Shown in pieces: positions 1-11,900 of a DNA stretch of 64,000 nt. The notes beneath the pieces were generated by a model that was given only the letters and a program-made list of their open reading frames with translations, had not been told where the DNA came from and searched no databases. Source of the DNA: Halicephalobus mephisto (Eukaryota > Nematoda > Chromadorea > Rhabditida > Panagrolaimidae); NCBI GenBank assembly GCA_009193035.1, contig SWDT01000058.1:620001-684000 (forward strand), written 5' to 3'. A program made the translations under genes and the position numbers. The stretch's first letter is position 1, and every line of letters begins with the position of its first letter.

Positions 1-600
1 TAAATCATTTTTGTTACGAAAAAGTTCCAACAAAAATCTGCAGCAATTTTTAAAATCTTCAAAAATTTCAGTTTCCATGAGATTCTAAGTCTCCAAAAGC
101 TACTGTAAGATTCTAAAAAAATCCAGAACCTTTTGAAAAATTTTAGAAATTTATAAAATTCTAGTCTTGAAAATTTTCAGAAGCTACTGTAGAATTTTAA
201 AAAATCCAGAATCTTTTGAAAAATTTTAGAAATCTATAAAATTCTAAAATTCCGAAAATTTCCACCAAATTCTAGAATATTCTGAAAATTCTCAGAAGCT
301 ACTGTAAGATTCTAAAAAATTCAGAATCTTCTGTAAAATCCTGGAAACTTCTACAGAATTCTAGGATTCAAAAAGTGAAAATTTGAAGATGTTTGTTTTT
401 CTATAAAAATAACGAAAAATTACCGTAATTACGAAACACAACTATCGAAGCCTAGCAACATTGAGATTTTTCAAAAACATCTGTTTTTTAAAAATTTATT
501 TTCGTATTTCTTAAAAACTGAATTATCAGAAAAATCAACTTTTACGAAATAGATAATTCGGTATTTGTAATTTTCGATAAAACGACCACCACCCACTGGT
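1..600. repeat. degenerate TTCTAGAA-type repeat
   Basis: AT-rich intergenic DNA. Bases 1-370 hold diverged copies of a roughly 60-120 bp motif built on 'gattctaaaa', 'agaagctactgtaa' and 'tctagaa'. The rest is unique AT-rich sequence. No coding frame of convincing composition was seen. Confidence 0.6.
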
Positions 601-639
601 CTCCTGGATTCCATCGATTTCTTCAATTTTCAAAATTAC

Positions 640-1110
640 CACACCCCTGTTTTCCAATTTAGCCCTCTGGTGAGTGACAGCACGGACTCAGCTGACCTAC
701 CGTACCCCGTCCATCCGTAGCGAAAATGATGGAGAACAAAGACGGACAGTCCTTCTGAATCAAAATCTAATCTAGTCAGGAAAGGGTGGAGACGGTCGTT
801 TATTTTACTAGAGAAAAATTCTAGTTTGTCCGTCAGAAGATTAGATACGTAATGGAAACAATACGAAGAACACACACACTGCTTCTTTCACTTTTCGCCA
901 GCGAGCTGTCTCCTCGTCAGCGAACACAACTGCTGACTTTGCTGCCCTGTTCTCTGTGGAACTCTACGACCCCAAGCAACATTCTTGATTCTTTGCTTTC
1001 GGTTTCGAAATTCATAAAACTCCGATTCCGAGGGGATTCTGGAGTCCTGGGGGACTTGTTTGAAGACTGTTTTTGATTTTTTACTTTGTAATCAGTTTTC
1101 TGTTTATCCA
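640..1110. other. GC-richer intergenic island, coding status unclear
   Basis: This is the only stretch of ordinary base composition in the first 5.7 kb. A plus-strand frame opens with ATG at 852 and runs 74 codons to 1076. Its start is basic then hydrophobic (METIRRTHTLLLSLF), which could be a signal peptide, but the rest is unremarkable. An antisense frame is just as long. No clear splice partners or polyadenylation signal were found. It may be a distal promoter, a non-coding transcript or a lone exon, and I would not annotate it as a gene. Confidence 0.25.
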
Positions 1111-1399
1111 AAACGAAAATATTTTTTTTATTTAAAATTATTATTTATTTTTCAATTTAAAAGTCGAATTTTCGAAGATTTCAGAAAATTTAAATTTTGC
1201 GAATTTGGATCATTTGGTTTTGTCTTTTTTGATTTTTATAAAAAATAAAATTTATTGATTAATATTGTTTTTTATAAGTAACTATTTTCGTCAGAATTTA
1301 AAAAGTAGTAGTAACTAGTATATCTAGGGAACTTTTTAAAACTATTGTCTCATTTTACACGAATTTCAAAAAAGCCTGCCGTCTTCGGAAGCCAAATAC

Positions 1400-1900
1400 C
1401 AATGTTAAGAAAAATTTAAAAATAAATTTTTTTATTTTATTATTTTTAAAAATCTCTTTTTTATTATTCTTAAAAATCTCTTTTTTACTGTATTCAAAAA
1501 TTTTTTTATAATTTTTAAAAATCTCTTTTTTATTATTTTTAAAAATCTCTTTTTTACTGTATTCAAAAATTTTTTTTATAATTTTTAAAAATCTCTTTTT
1601 TATTATTTTTAAAAATCTCTTTTTTACTGTATTCAAAAATTTTTTTATAATTTTTAAAAATCTTTTTTTATTATTTTTAAAAATCATTTTTTTTATTATT
1701 TTTAAAAATTTCTTTTTTATATTATTTAAAATTATTAATTTTTCTGTATTTTAAGGTTTATTATTTTTATTATTTAAGAAAAATTCTTTTACTGTATTTA
1801 AAAATCTCTTTTTTACAGTATTTAAAATTATTAATTTTTCTGTATTTTAAAATTTATTATTTTTAATGTTTTTAAAAATTTTTTTACAGTATTTAAAATT
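1400..1900. repeat. A/T tandem repeat, about 70 bp unit
   Basis: Repeated units of 'ttttttactgtattcaaaaa' followed by T/A runs start near 1488, 1557 and 1628, a period of about 70 bp. They then decay into irregular copies up to about 1900. The antisense open frame (lysine/isoleucine/phenylalanine only) is an artefact of the repeat. Confidence 0.85.
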
Positions 1901-2289
1901 ATTAATTTTTAAGTATTTAAAAATACCAATTTTTAAAGTTATTTTTGGTATTTTTTTGACTTTCCGGAATCTAAGAGACACACCTATGTGGGCCCAATTA
2001 CTTCAATTTTTGTCTTTTAAAATCAGATTAAGACATATTGATATTGGTTAATTTACAGTCTATTCTTTAATTTATTTATTAATGCATCTTTCAACAGATA
2101 TCTAACAAAATTTATATTCTATAATTTTTTGAATTTCGAAAGTTGTTGACCGGGTCAGACCACCAAATTTGAATTTTCTAGAAATTTTCGCTTCAAAAAT
2201 TCATTTCATAAACAACTTCTTTGTTGATATCAATTTGTCTTTTAATTACAGTAAGAATAAACATTTTAATCTTCTTAATTTAAATCCGT

Positions 2290-2520
2290 ATTTTAAAAAT
2301 TAAAAAAAAATTAAATTTTATAATTTTTAAAAATTAAAGTTTAATTTTATAATTTTTAAAAGTTGAATTTAATTTTCCAATTTTTAAAAATTAAAATTAA
2401 ATTTTATAATTTTTAAAAGTTGAATTTAATTTTATAATTTTTAAAAGTTGAATTTAATTTTATAATTTTTAAAAATTAAAATTTAATTTTATAATTTTTA
2501 AAAGTTGAATTTATTTTTTG
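2290..2520. repeat. A/T tandem repeat, about 30 bp unit
   Basis: At least six copies of a motif close to 'ataatttttaaaagttgaat' recur every 26-30 bp with small substitutions. Confidence 0.8.
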
Positions 2521-2829
2521 CGTAGACTGATCACATCTAAGTATTTTCGTTTTGATTTCTGACTTTTAACTTTTTTTTTGAAGAAGCTTATCTCGTGGAT
2601 AACATTATTAATTTTCGACAGAGCTTTTTTATTTCAAAATGTCAAGAGGGATTGAAAAATTATCGAGATTTACGGTGTATCTACAATGAAAAATTTTTAA
2701 TAATCCTGAAATTTATTTAAAAAATAGAAATGGATGGCATTTTTTAGATTTATTTACTTTGGTTTTTTGTTTTGACTGAGTTTTCAAATTTTAAACCAAT
2801 TAAAATTCCGTAAAAGCGTCTCAAATCCA

Positions 2830-3370
2830 ATAAATAGCTCTGAAACCTTTGCGAAAGTCACGGAGGCTTCTGGAATTTTCTGAACATTTTTGTAAATTTT
2901 AAAATTTGTGGAAAATTCTGGAGTTCGATCAGATTTTGTTTCTAAAAAACCCGGAAGAAGATTTTGAAATTTTTAAGAACTTTTTAGAAGCTTCTGAAAT
3001 CATTTAGAACTTCATAAACATTCTTGTAATTTTTTGAGATACTGTGGAATTTTTTTGGAAAGTTTTAGAATTTCAGAAAGTTTTGTAAAAGTTTTTAAAG
3101 GGATATAGAATCTTCTAGAAGATACTTAAATTTATTGGAAACTCCTGAAATCTTATAAACATTTTTAAAGAGATATAGAATTTTCTAGAAGATGCTTGAG
3201 TTTAGTGGAAACTTCTGAAATCTTATAAACATTTTTAAAGTCATATAGAATCTTCTAGAAAATGCTTGAATCCAGTTGAAACTTCTTAAACCTTCTAAAA
3301 TTTCACAGAAGTTCTTTCAGCTTTCCAGAATCCATTAAAAACTTCGACAATCATCTGAAACTGATAATTC
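2830..3370. repeat. 70-bp tandem repeat carrying perfect HSE-like sites
   Basis: Three units spaced exactly 70 bp each contain a perfect GAAnnTTCnnGAA heat-shock-element consensus, at 3108-3120, 3178-3190 and 3248-3260. Flanking sequence (2830-3100, 3260-3370) is related but more diverged 'cttctgaaat/tctagaag' repeat. No gene is seen. Whether HSF binds here cannot be told from sequence. Confidence 0.75.
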
Positions 3371-3699
3371 TAAAGTGTCTAAATACATCTAGAAATTCGT
3401 GTTAAAATCGTTTTTTATCGATTTTCGTTCCTGATTTCCATAATAATACGTATAATTCCAATACCTAACACAATGTATTTTTTTTGTAAACTAATATTTA
3501 CAATTATTGTTTTCTAAACTCAGTGGAAAAATCTAAAAAATAATTTTTATCTTTATAAAATAAACATTAGTTTCTGAATCATCATCTCTTGAAAGACGTG
3601 TGAGAACAAAGTTCAAATTCAAAAACCCTAATTTAACAAATAGTAGATAAATTTTCATAATTTTTTTTACTAATTTTAATCGATTTTAGTACTTTATTT

Positions 3700-4760
3700 A
3701 CTGTGAAAAATCACACAATCCAAAGTTATCTGTGAAGAAAATTCGGCATGATTAAGGTTTCTTAGATGACGTGTGCATATCTTCCAACCTTTGGTGATCT
3801 GTTTTAAAGTTTATCTGATTCATTTCGAACAAATGAAAAGTGCTCTTTATGATGTCATCTAAATATTTTTCAAAACTTAATAGTGGTTTTTGAAACGTAT
3901 CTGACTCATTTCGAAAAAATGCAAAGTGTTCCCTATGTCGTAATTTTGGATTTTGGTTTTGTTTCGAAACTCATCTGATTCATTTCTAACACTGAAAAGT
4001 GTTCCCTGACATATTGTAACGATACATTTCAAATTTGGCGTTCTGTTCCAAGCTGATTTTTGAAAAAAGAAAAGTGTTCTCTCTTATGCCATAGACCAAA
4101 TGTCTAAACTTTAGCATCCTATTTCAAAGCTCATTTAATACATATTCGACGAAAAAAATGTTCCCTCTCACGTTGTAAAAATAGTCTTTAAGTTTTAGCG
4201 TTCTTTTATAAAGTTTAGTTATTCATTTTCGAAAAATGAAAAGTGTTCCCTGTATATTTTTAAAGAACTTTCTAACTTTTTGTAGTTTATTCTAAAACTT
4301 TGTTAATTTTCGAAAAATGAAAAGTGTTCCCTGTATATTTTTAAAGAACTATCTAACTTTTTTTAGTCTATTCTAAAACTTTGTTAATTTTCAAAAACTT
4401 AAAGTGTTTTCTGTATATTGTTAAAGAACTTTCTAACTTTCTGTAGTTTAATTTTTCGAAAATCAACAAACTAAGTTTTAGAATAAAGTGTTTTCTGTAT
4501 ATTTTGAAAGAACTATCTGACTTTTTGTAGTTTATTCTAAAGCTTCATTTATTCATTTTCGAAAAATTAAAGTGTTCCTTTAATGTCGTCAAGATTTGTC
4601 TTATGACGTGAAATCAGATTTTAAACTTTGACTTTTTACTCTGAAGATTGTTGGATTCGTTTTTTAAGGAAGTGTTATTTTTCATAATATAATGTTAATT
4701 GAAAGTCTTGATGTTTTTTTTCAAGCTTTTCTGACTCATCTTTAAAGAATGAAAAGTGTT
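3700..4760. repeat. diverged repeat containing gaaaagtgttccct
   Basis: The motif 'gaaaagtgttccct' with a preceding 'tcattttcgaaaaatg' recurs at least eight times. Clear about 83-bp periodicity is seen at 4230-4400 and irregular spacing elsewhere. Nothing gene-like overlaps it. The stretch from 4760 to 5700 after it holds more AT-rich sequence and TTCTAGAA-type repeats with no supported feature. Confidence 0.7.
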
Positions 4761-5717
4761 CTCCTTCATATTTTGAAAATATTAGCGTCTCAATTTACAG
4801 AATCTTTAATCGTAGACAAAGTGATAAAAGTATCTCAATTGACGAAAAAAATAAAAATTATCTATTATGTGTAAAATTGAAACGACGTCAAATTTAAATA
4901 TTTTCGAACATCATGTATTCGAAACAGTAGGGTTAATCAGAAAAATAAAAATCCGCTTATTTCATGGACTTTGTTTCCTAGCTGATAAACTGTTTTTGAA
5001 AAAACTTCGTACTCGTGTTTTTTGGTCGTTGAATTCGCTTTGTCACCACAACTGGTTGATATCGTAAACTGTCTTCGAATCGATGTTCGATTGACTGCGA
5101 AATAATAAATTTCAGCAAAATATTTTAACTGGTTTTATTGATCTTTTATTCCCCTGCTAATTCGCTGAAAATTTTTTTGTTTTTAATAAGTTTGAATTAT
5201 TTTTACAAGTTACATTACTGTGATAATTAAAAATAGAACTTGTTGCTGAATTGTCTTTGGACGAATTTCTAAAACTTTTTGGAATCATGGATGTTAGAAA
5301 TTTAGTAAAATTCGAAGTCGATTTTTGAAGGTTTCAGAAGCTTGTGTGGAGTTTTAGAATATTTAAAAGTGGAATTTGATTTTGGAAGTTTATTCAGAAT
5401 CCTAAAGTTTTATTTTCGTTCGATTCCGAAGTACTCCAAAAATACATCGAAAATCTAAGAAGTTTTGGAAGTTTCCATGAGATTGTAGAATTTTTCATAT
5501 TGTCCAACTGGATTCTGAAAACATCCGCAGAATTCTAAATTTTTAAGAACTTTCATCAGATTCTAGAATGTTACAAAAGTTTGTGTTAGATTCTAAAACT
5601 CTCCAGAATCTTCCATAAAATTTTCTAAAATATCGGGATTTTTAAAGATCCTAGAAGCTTTTAAAAAACTCAGATTTTCTTCTTTAATAACATATAATCT
5701 GGACATGAAAGATGATA

Positions 5718-5946
5718 CAACTTTTATTTCCTCTCAGTTATAAACTGCCAAACGGTCATTTATAAAATGGAAAAACTGACTTTGATTTTCGGACTTCAGA
5801 TCCTTTTTTATCACGTAGAATCTCCAGTAAATAATCGTGTACTTTTTTCTTATCTTTTAATTCTATTTTTAGAAAGTCCTGTAGTCCAATTTCCGAACAA
5901 AGGTAAACCTTCTTTGTTTTCTATTCTCGTCGATAGTTATCAGTCA
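5718..5946 (+). other. likely 5' leader of the BAH gene, with trans-splice-type acceptor and short UTR intron
   Basis: A pyrimidine-rich 'tttatttcctctcag' ends at 5735 and is a good candidate spliced-leader acceptor. A 46-nt stretch, 5827-5872, starts GTAAAT and ends TTTTTAG, so it looks like a typical short nematode intron. Removing it shifts any upstream ATG out of frame. That argues the region is untranslated and that translation starts at 5947. The ATG at 5767, in frame if the 46 nt are retained, is the alternative. Confidence 0.45.
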
Positions 5947-8900
5947 ATGGCTTCTCTTATTCATCAACTTCTTCAAATGCCCAATTTGGAACCACAGAAT
6001 AATTTCCACAAAAACTCGTCAAATCCGAGTTTCCTCCAGATGCCCCCGCAACTGCAACCCATGAATGTTCTTCCCAGTACTTCCGGATTGATGAATGCTG
6101 GAGTACCTAGTATACAGAAACCCGAACTTGATGACATATTAGATGATGACGATGGTCCTCCACTTCTGGATAGGTGAGTTTCTAGAGAACTAACTGATAA
6201 GACTAGTTGTATTGGAACTTTGTAGTTTGGAACTTAAACAATAGGAAGAATAGAGTGAATTCCCGTTCCCTACTATTTTTGTATTGCAAAATTTGGAACA
6301 TTCTACAGTTGTAAGGTCTTTCGAAATAATCCGGAAATTCGATCAGTGATTCAGAAACAATTTTGATTTGTTTTTGGTTAAGCGTAGTAAATTAATTTGT
6401 GGTTTTTCACCGGATTTCGGAATATTTCGTAAGACTTGAATAATTTCGAAAATCCTGATCTTGATTATTTTCGTGATTTTGGCTGGGAAATATTTAAGAA
6501 TTCTAGTTATTTTTCGATAGAGATCATTTGAAGAAATATCTATGAATCACGTCAAAATGATGATTTTAGGAGTTCAAAGTTGATAACTTTTAAAAGACGA
6601 AATTTCATTTTTTAAAACAAAATATCTCTTGTAGAATCTTATTGTAATCATCTCAACTTCTTTAAGCTCCATGGTAAACTTATTGAAAACCAGAGTATTC
6701 AAAAAACTTTGTTTATTATTCACTTTGTATCAATAATCAAAACATTGGGAATTTTTTAGAATTATTTTTGGTCTCTTACAAATAGTCATTGACTTTCTAT
6801 TATAAAACATTTAATTTTATTGATTCTACTTTATAATTAAGCTAGTTGAGTTGTTAATACAGTATAGGCTCCATTATAAATGAATAAATCCTCCAAAATA
6901 AGAAATCTTATCGTTTTATTCTGGTCCTGATGTGAAACGTAATTTTTTTGAGATTCAAACATCCATAACTTTTTTTAAAGTTATTATTTTTGGATTAACT
7001 TCTTTGTGAGCTGTAGCAGAGATCGTTATCTATCTAATGGATATAAAAAAATGATTTAAAAGCGGGTGACTATTGCGTTAGAAGCAATGATTATCATTAT
7101 TTGTGTCGGGACCGGAATTGAACGTTTATATTTGTTCCTCTAAGTACACACGTGGCCTTTTTGTCATTGAATTTCCCACTCACTAAAGTACCTCTACAAA
7201 AAGGAAATAGTAGTTTCAGTGAATCTTATGGAAGCCAATTAGGATTAGTGTAAACTACCGTATATTTTGAGAATTATAGCGTAATTTATAATTTAGAACT
7301 AGGCGCTTCATGAATCTTTTACTTACCGAGAACTAAAAACACAACTAGCGGAAATACTGGATTGTAAAATTTCTAAAATTAACTTCATTTTTACAGAGTA
7401 GTACCGTCTCCGCAGATGCCCGTTCTTCATCCCCTGAACCAGTGCCCCCCGGTCCTTCCCCAGCAGATCCCATCCACATCCTACTCTCCTTTTCTGTCCA
7501 TCCCACCGATCCCTCCGAGACAAACCCCGTCTCCGCAACAGAACTTCCTAGAGACCTTTCAATTACTCCATCAACCTCAGTCTTCCATCAATTCCTTCCT
7601 CTATCTACTCCAGCAACAACAACAACAACAATTTTGGAATATTAATCAATTCATGGGGTCTTCTGGAGTCGGAATGAGAGTTGAAACAAGTGAACCTTCT
7701 ATCTCCATCGAAATCAAGGAAACGAACAACTCTTTTTTGGATAATCTTATCGCGAAAGCTTCTGGAGGTCAAGGCCAACCGGAAATCAGACTCCAGGAGG
7801 ATAGTACCGTAACTCCAGAAAAAGTCATTAAAGAAATGAACGACGCTCAGGAGGTTGGTTCAAGTTCCATGAAAATTTCCGAAAATTACTGTAAAATTTC
7901 AATTTTAAAAATATGCATCTGAAAATAGTTCTATATATTCGTGAAATTACTTTTTTCCTAGACAAATAACTTCAGGAAAATTAACTTTTTTAAATTATAA
8001 AAAAATTATCAACAAAAATTATTACGAAATCTTCTCGAAACAAATTTTTGGAACTTTTTAAAAACCAAAATAGTATGTGTGACAATTTTGATTTTGCGTG
8101 ACATTTATTTCGTAATTTTCCGTGATTTCGTAACCACTGATTAGAAATACAGTCTGACTGGGATGAATTTGGAAACTTCGAGATTGGGGTACACGGGTTA
8201 TAAAACACCTTGTTGATTTTCCAAAGTTAGTTGTTCCACATTAGAGTACTCATGAATATTAAAGAAACCATGACTAATGTTACAGTATCCCGTCAAACAT
8301 TGGTTCGTTTTCTTGTAAATAAAAAATTTAAAAAAGTTTAAAAATAAAAAATTTAAAAAAGTTTAAAAATAAAAAATTTAAAGAAGTTTAAAAATAAAAA
8401 ATTTAAAAAAGTTTAAAAATAAATATTTTTTTGAATTTATTTTTCTCTCACCACGAATGCTTATAGTGTACATAATTGTTTTGCAAATTATTTGTCCGAA
8501 AAAATACAGTAATTTTTATGTTTTTTATTTATTTGAAAATTTTCGATTTTTTAAAAATTATTTTATTTTTATAAATTTTCTAAAATTATTGATTTTGATT
8601 AAAAAATTACTTTTTTAATTGCAAAATTTTTATTTTTTGAATCAACTTTATTTGCTTAAAAAATTTCGAAATCGATCATCTGACATCGATGACGAAATTT
8701 TTCTTTTCAGAACATTTTTCGTTTTAAAATTGTTTCATTTTTTAAAATGACGTGTTTTTGAATTTTCTTCAATATTAAATAATATTCTATTTTATTGAAT
8801 AATTTTATAACTCAAATCTGGTTGGATTTTTTCAAAAACAAATGACTTCATCTCGTGGTCTTTTATTTTTTATTTTTATATTTTTTTTTATTTTTTTAAA

Positions 8901-11900
8901 AATTCTTTACATTTTAAAATTTTAAGATTTTTTATTTTTTTATTTTTAATTTTTTTAAAAATTCTTTAAATCTTTTAAATTTTAAGATTTTTTTATTTTT
9001 AAAATATCTTTATTTTTTTTACTTTTTTTATTTTTAAAATTTTTTAATTTTTTGGTCGATAAAGTACCTTCAATTTTAATTTTTTGCAATAATTGCTCAA
9101 ATTGAATTTTCGTTATTTTCATAATTTAAGTTTTTTTTATTTCGAAATTGTTTCAAAAACTATCATGTGCTTCGTCATGCTGATATTTCTTAAAACAGTC
9201 ATTTCGAAGTTTATTTTTTCGTGTCAGGACCTGGAGGGACATTTTAAAGATTATTTAAGTTTTTAAAAATTAGAATTGTAAATTTTCAAAGTTTATTTTT
9301 GTCTTAAACTAAAAATAATTTTACACAGTAATCATAGAGGAAACATTAAATAAGAGTTAAAATATTTTTCGAAAATTATTTATTTTTAAATATTAAAATA
9401 GTTTTTTTTAATATTAAATAACTAATTTTTTTTAAATATTAAATAATTGGTTTTTTTAAAATATTAAAATTGTTATTTTTTAAATATTAAAATTATTTTT
9501 TTTTTAATATTAAAATTACTTTTTTTTAAAATATTAAAATTATTAATTTTTTTTAATATTAAAATTATTATTATTTTAATTTTTGGAATTAGTTTTTTTA
9601 TATTAATTTTATTATTTTTTTAATATTAAAATTATTATTTTTTTAATATTAAAATTATTTTTGAAAATATTAAATAATTTATTTTTTTTTGAAGTTTTAC
9701 AAGGAAGTAATAATTTAGAAAATTTTCAGATCTTTTATGAAGTCATCTGTTAGATTATTAAAATCCGCTTTTATCTTTTTTGAAAAATTCTGAAAAAATT
9801 ATAAATTTTGTTCAAAAATAATTTCAGAATTTTTTTAAATCAAAAAATATTTATTTTTTGTGAATTTTAATTTAAAAAAACTAATTTCAAAAATTAAAAA
9901 AATACAAATTTCCGAATAATTTTAATCTTCTTTGAAAATTAATAAATTTTTTGATTAAATGTTGAAAATTAAAAATTTTCTATAACTTTAAAAAATAAAG
10001 GATTTAAAAAATCCAAATCCCAAACCAATGTAAAACAAACATTTCACATTCGGGTCCCACCACGAAAATTTAAGGAAATTTTTAGTATAGAAATATTTAA
10101 AAATAATTTTTAGTATAGAAATATTAAAAACTAATTTTTAGTATAGAAATATTTAAAATTTATTTTTATTATAAAAATATTTAAAACTAATTTTTAGTAC
10201 AAAAATATTTAAAATTAATTTTTAGTACAAAAATATTTAAAATTAATTTTTATCATAAAAATATTTAAAATTAACTTTTAGTACAATAATATTTAAAATT
10301 AATTTTTATTATAAAAATATTTAAAATTAACTTTTACTGTAAAAATACCCAAAATTAATTTTTACAGTAATTTTTTACTTTCTTTACTGTCAGAACTGGT
10401 GAAAACATAAGTACATGGATCTCTAGATGTACTTTGTGTCCCCAAACCCCGCCTCGTGTCTCCCCGTCCGCTGTCCTTGTGCAGGATCTAGAGAAAAAAA
10501 GAAAGAGGAATCTCGAGCTTTCTCGACCAGGCCAGCCACATGAGTTTTTTGGTTTGCCGGTCTTTTCAGTTAGATTTTAAATTTTTTTCTCCAAAGTCTC
10601 ATTTTGGCTTTTGTTTTTTAAATATTCTTATTTCGAAAAATAAATTGTATAGAAATAAAACTTTTCAATTTTTAAAATTAATTCTAAAATTTTCCAAAAA
10701 TCAATTTTAAAAAAATAAAAAAAAGTAAATTTAAAAAAAAATAAACTTTTTTAAAAAGTAAAATTTATTTTTTTTTTAAAGTAAAATTAACTTTTTTTTT
10801 AAAATTAACTTTTTTGAAAAATAAAATAAATTTAATTTTTTAAATCACAATAAAGTTAGATATTTTTTAAAATTAAATATATTAAAATTAATTTTTTTGT
10901 AAAAATTGAAATTAATTATTTTTAAAAATAAATTTTAAAAAAAAATTAATTTAAACTTTTTTGTAAAAAATAAAATTTAGAATTATTTTTTTAAGTTTGA
11001 ATTTTAATTTTTATAAAAGTTTACTTTTTTCAAATTTTAGACAAATTTAAAAATCTTTAAAATCATGTTTCTTTTTGGTTCATCAATTTGCATTTTAGGC
11101 TCATTTTTGAATTTTAATTTCTAGGTCACGGAAGATGATCAAGTATCCTAAATACTTTGAATTTAATTTGTTCTTTTATAAAGTAACATTTGAATTAAAT
11201 TTATTAAAATCCGGATTTATTAGACGAATTTTTCTAGTTTTTTCATTTTTTTAGTTGAATTTTCGAGAATCCTCTGGACGATTCTGGAAGTTTTTAAAAT
11301 TCTAAAATTTTATAAAACTCAAAAATCCTAAAATTTCGTAAAACTTATAATTCTAAAATTTTATAATACTTAAAAATTTTATAAAACTCAAAAATCCTAA
11401 AATTTCGTAAAACTTAAAAATCCTAAAATCTCATAAAACTCAAAAATCCTAAAATTTCGTAAAACTTAAAAAATTTAAAAATTCATAATACTTAAAAATT
11501 TTTTAAATTCTGTAAAAACTGAAATTTTATAAAATTTTGTTAAATTTTCTAGAAAATTCCAAAATTTTGTAAAAAATTTAACTTTTTTGAATTTTATGGA
11601 AGTTTCTAGAATTCCGAAGAAACTTCTGAAATTTCTAAACTTTTTCAGAATCATCTTTAAACTTTTGGATTCTTCTGTATTTTTTTCGAATTTTGAAAAT
11701 ATTTTAAAATTCAAAAAATTTCAAATTCCAGAACTTTAAAAATTCCCAAAATTCCTGTCGAAGAAATTTCGAAATTTCAACAAAAAAAATAATATTCGAA
11801 TTTTTTGAAAACTTGGAATTTTGGATATTTCTAAAAAGTCCCCAAATTTCGTGGAGAGACCATTCCGCGACAATTTTCACAAAATAGCGCAATTTTAAAA

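Noticed and set aside
1355..1687. 110-codon minus-strand frame rich in Lys/Ile/Phe.
   Set aside because: It lies wholly inside a 70-bp A/T tandem repeat and the product repeats with it.
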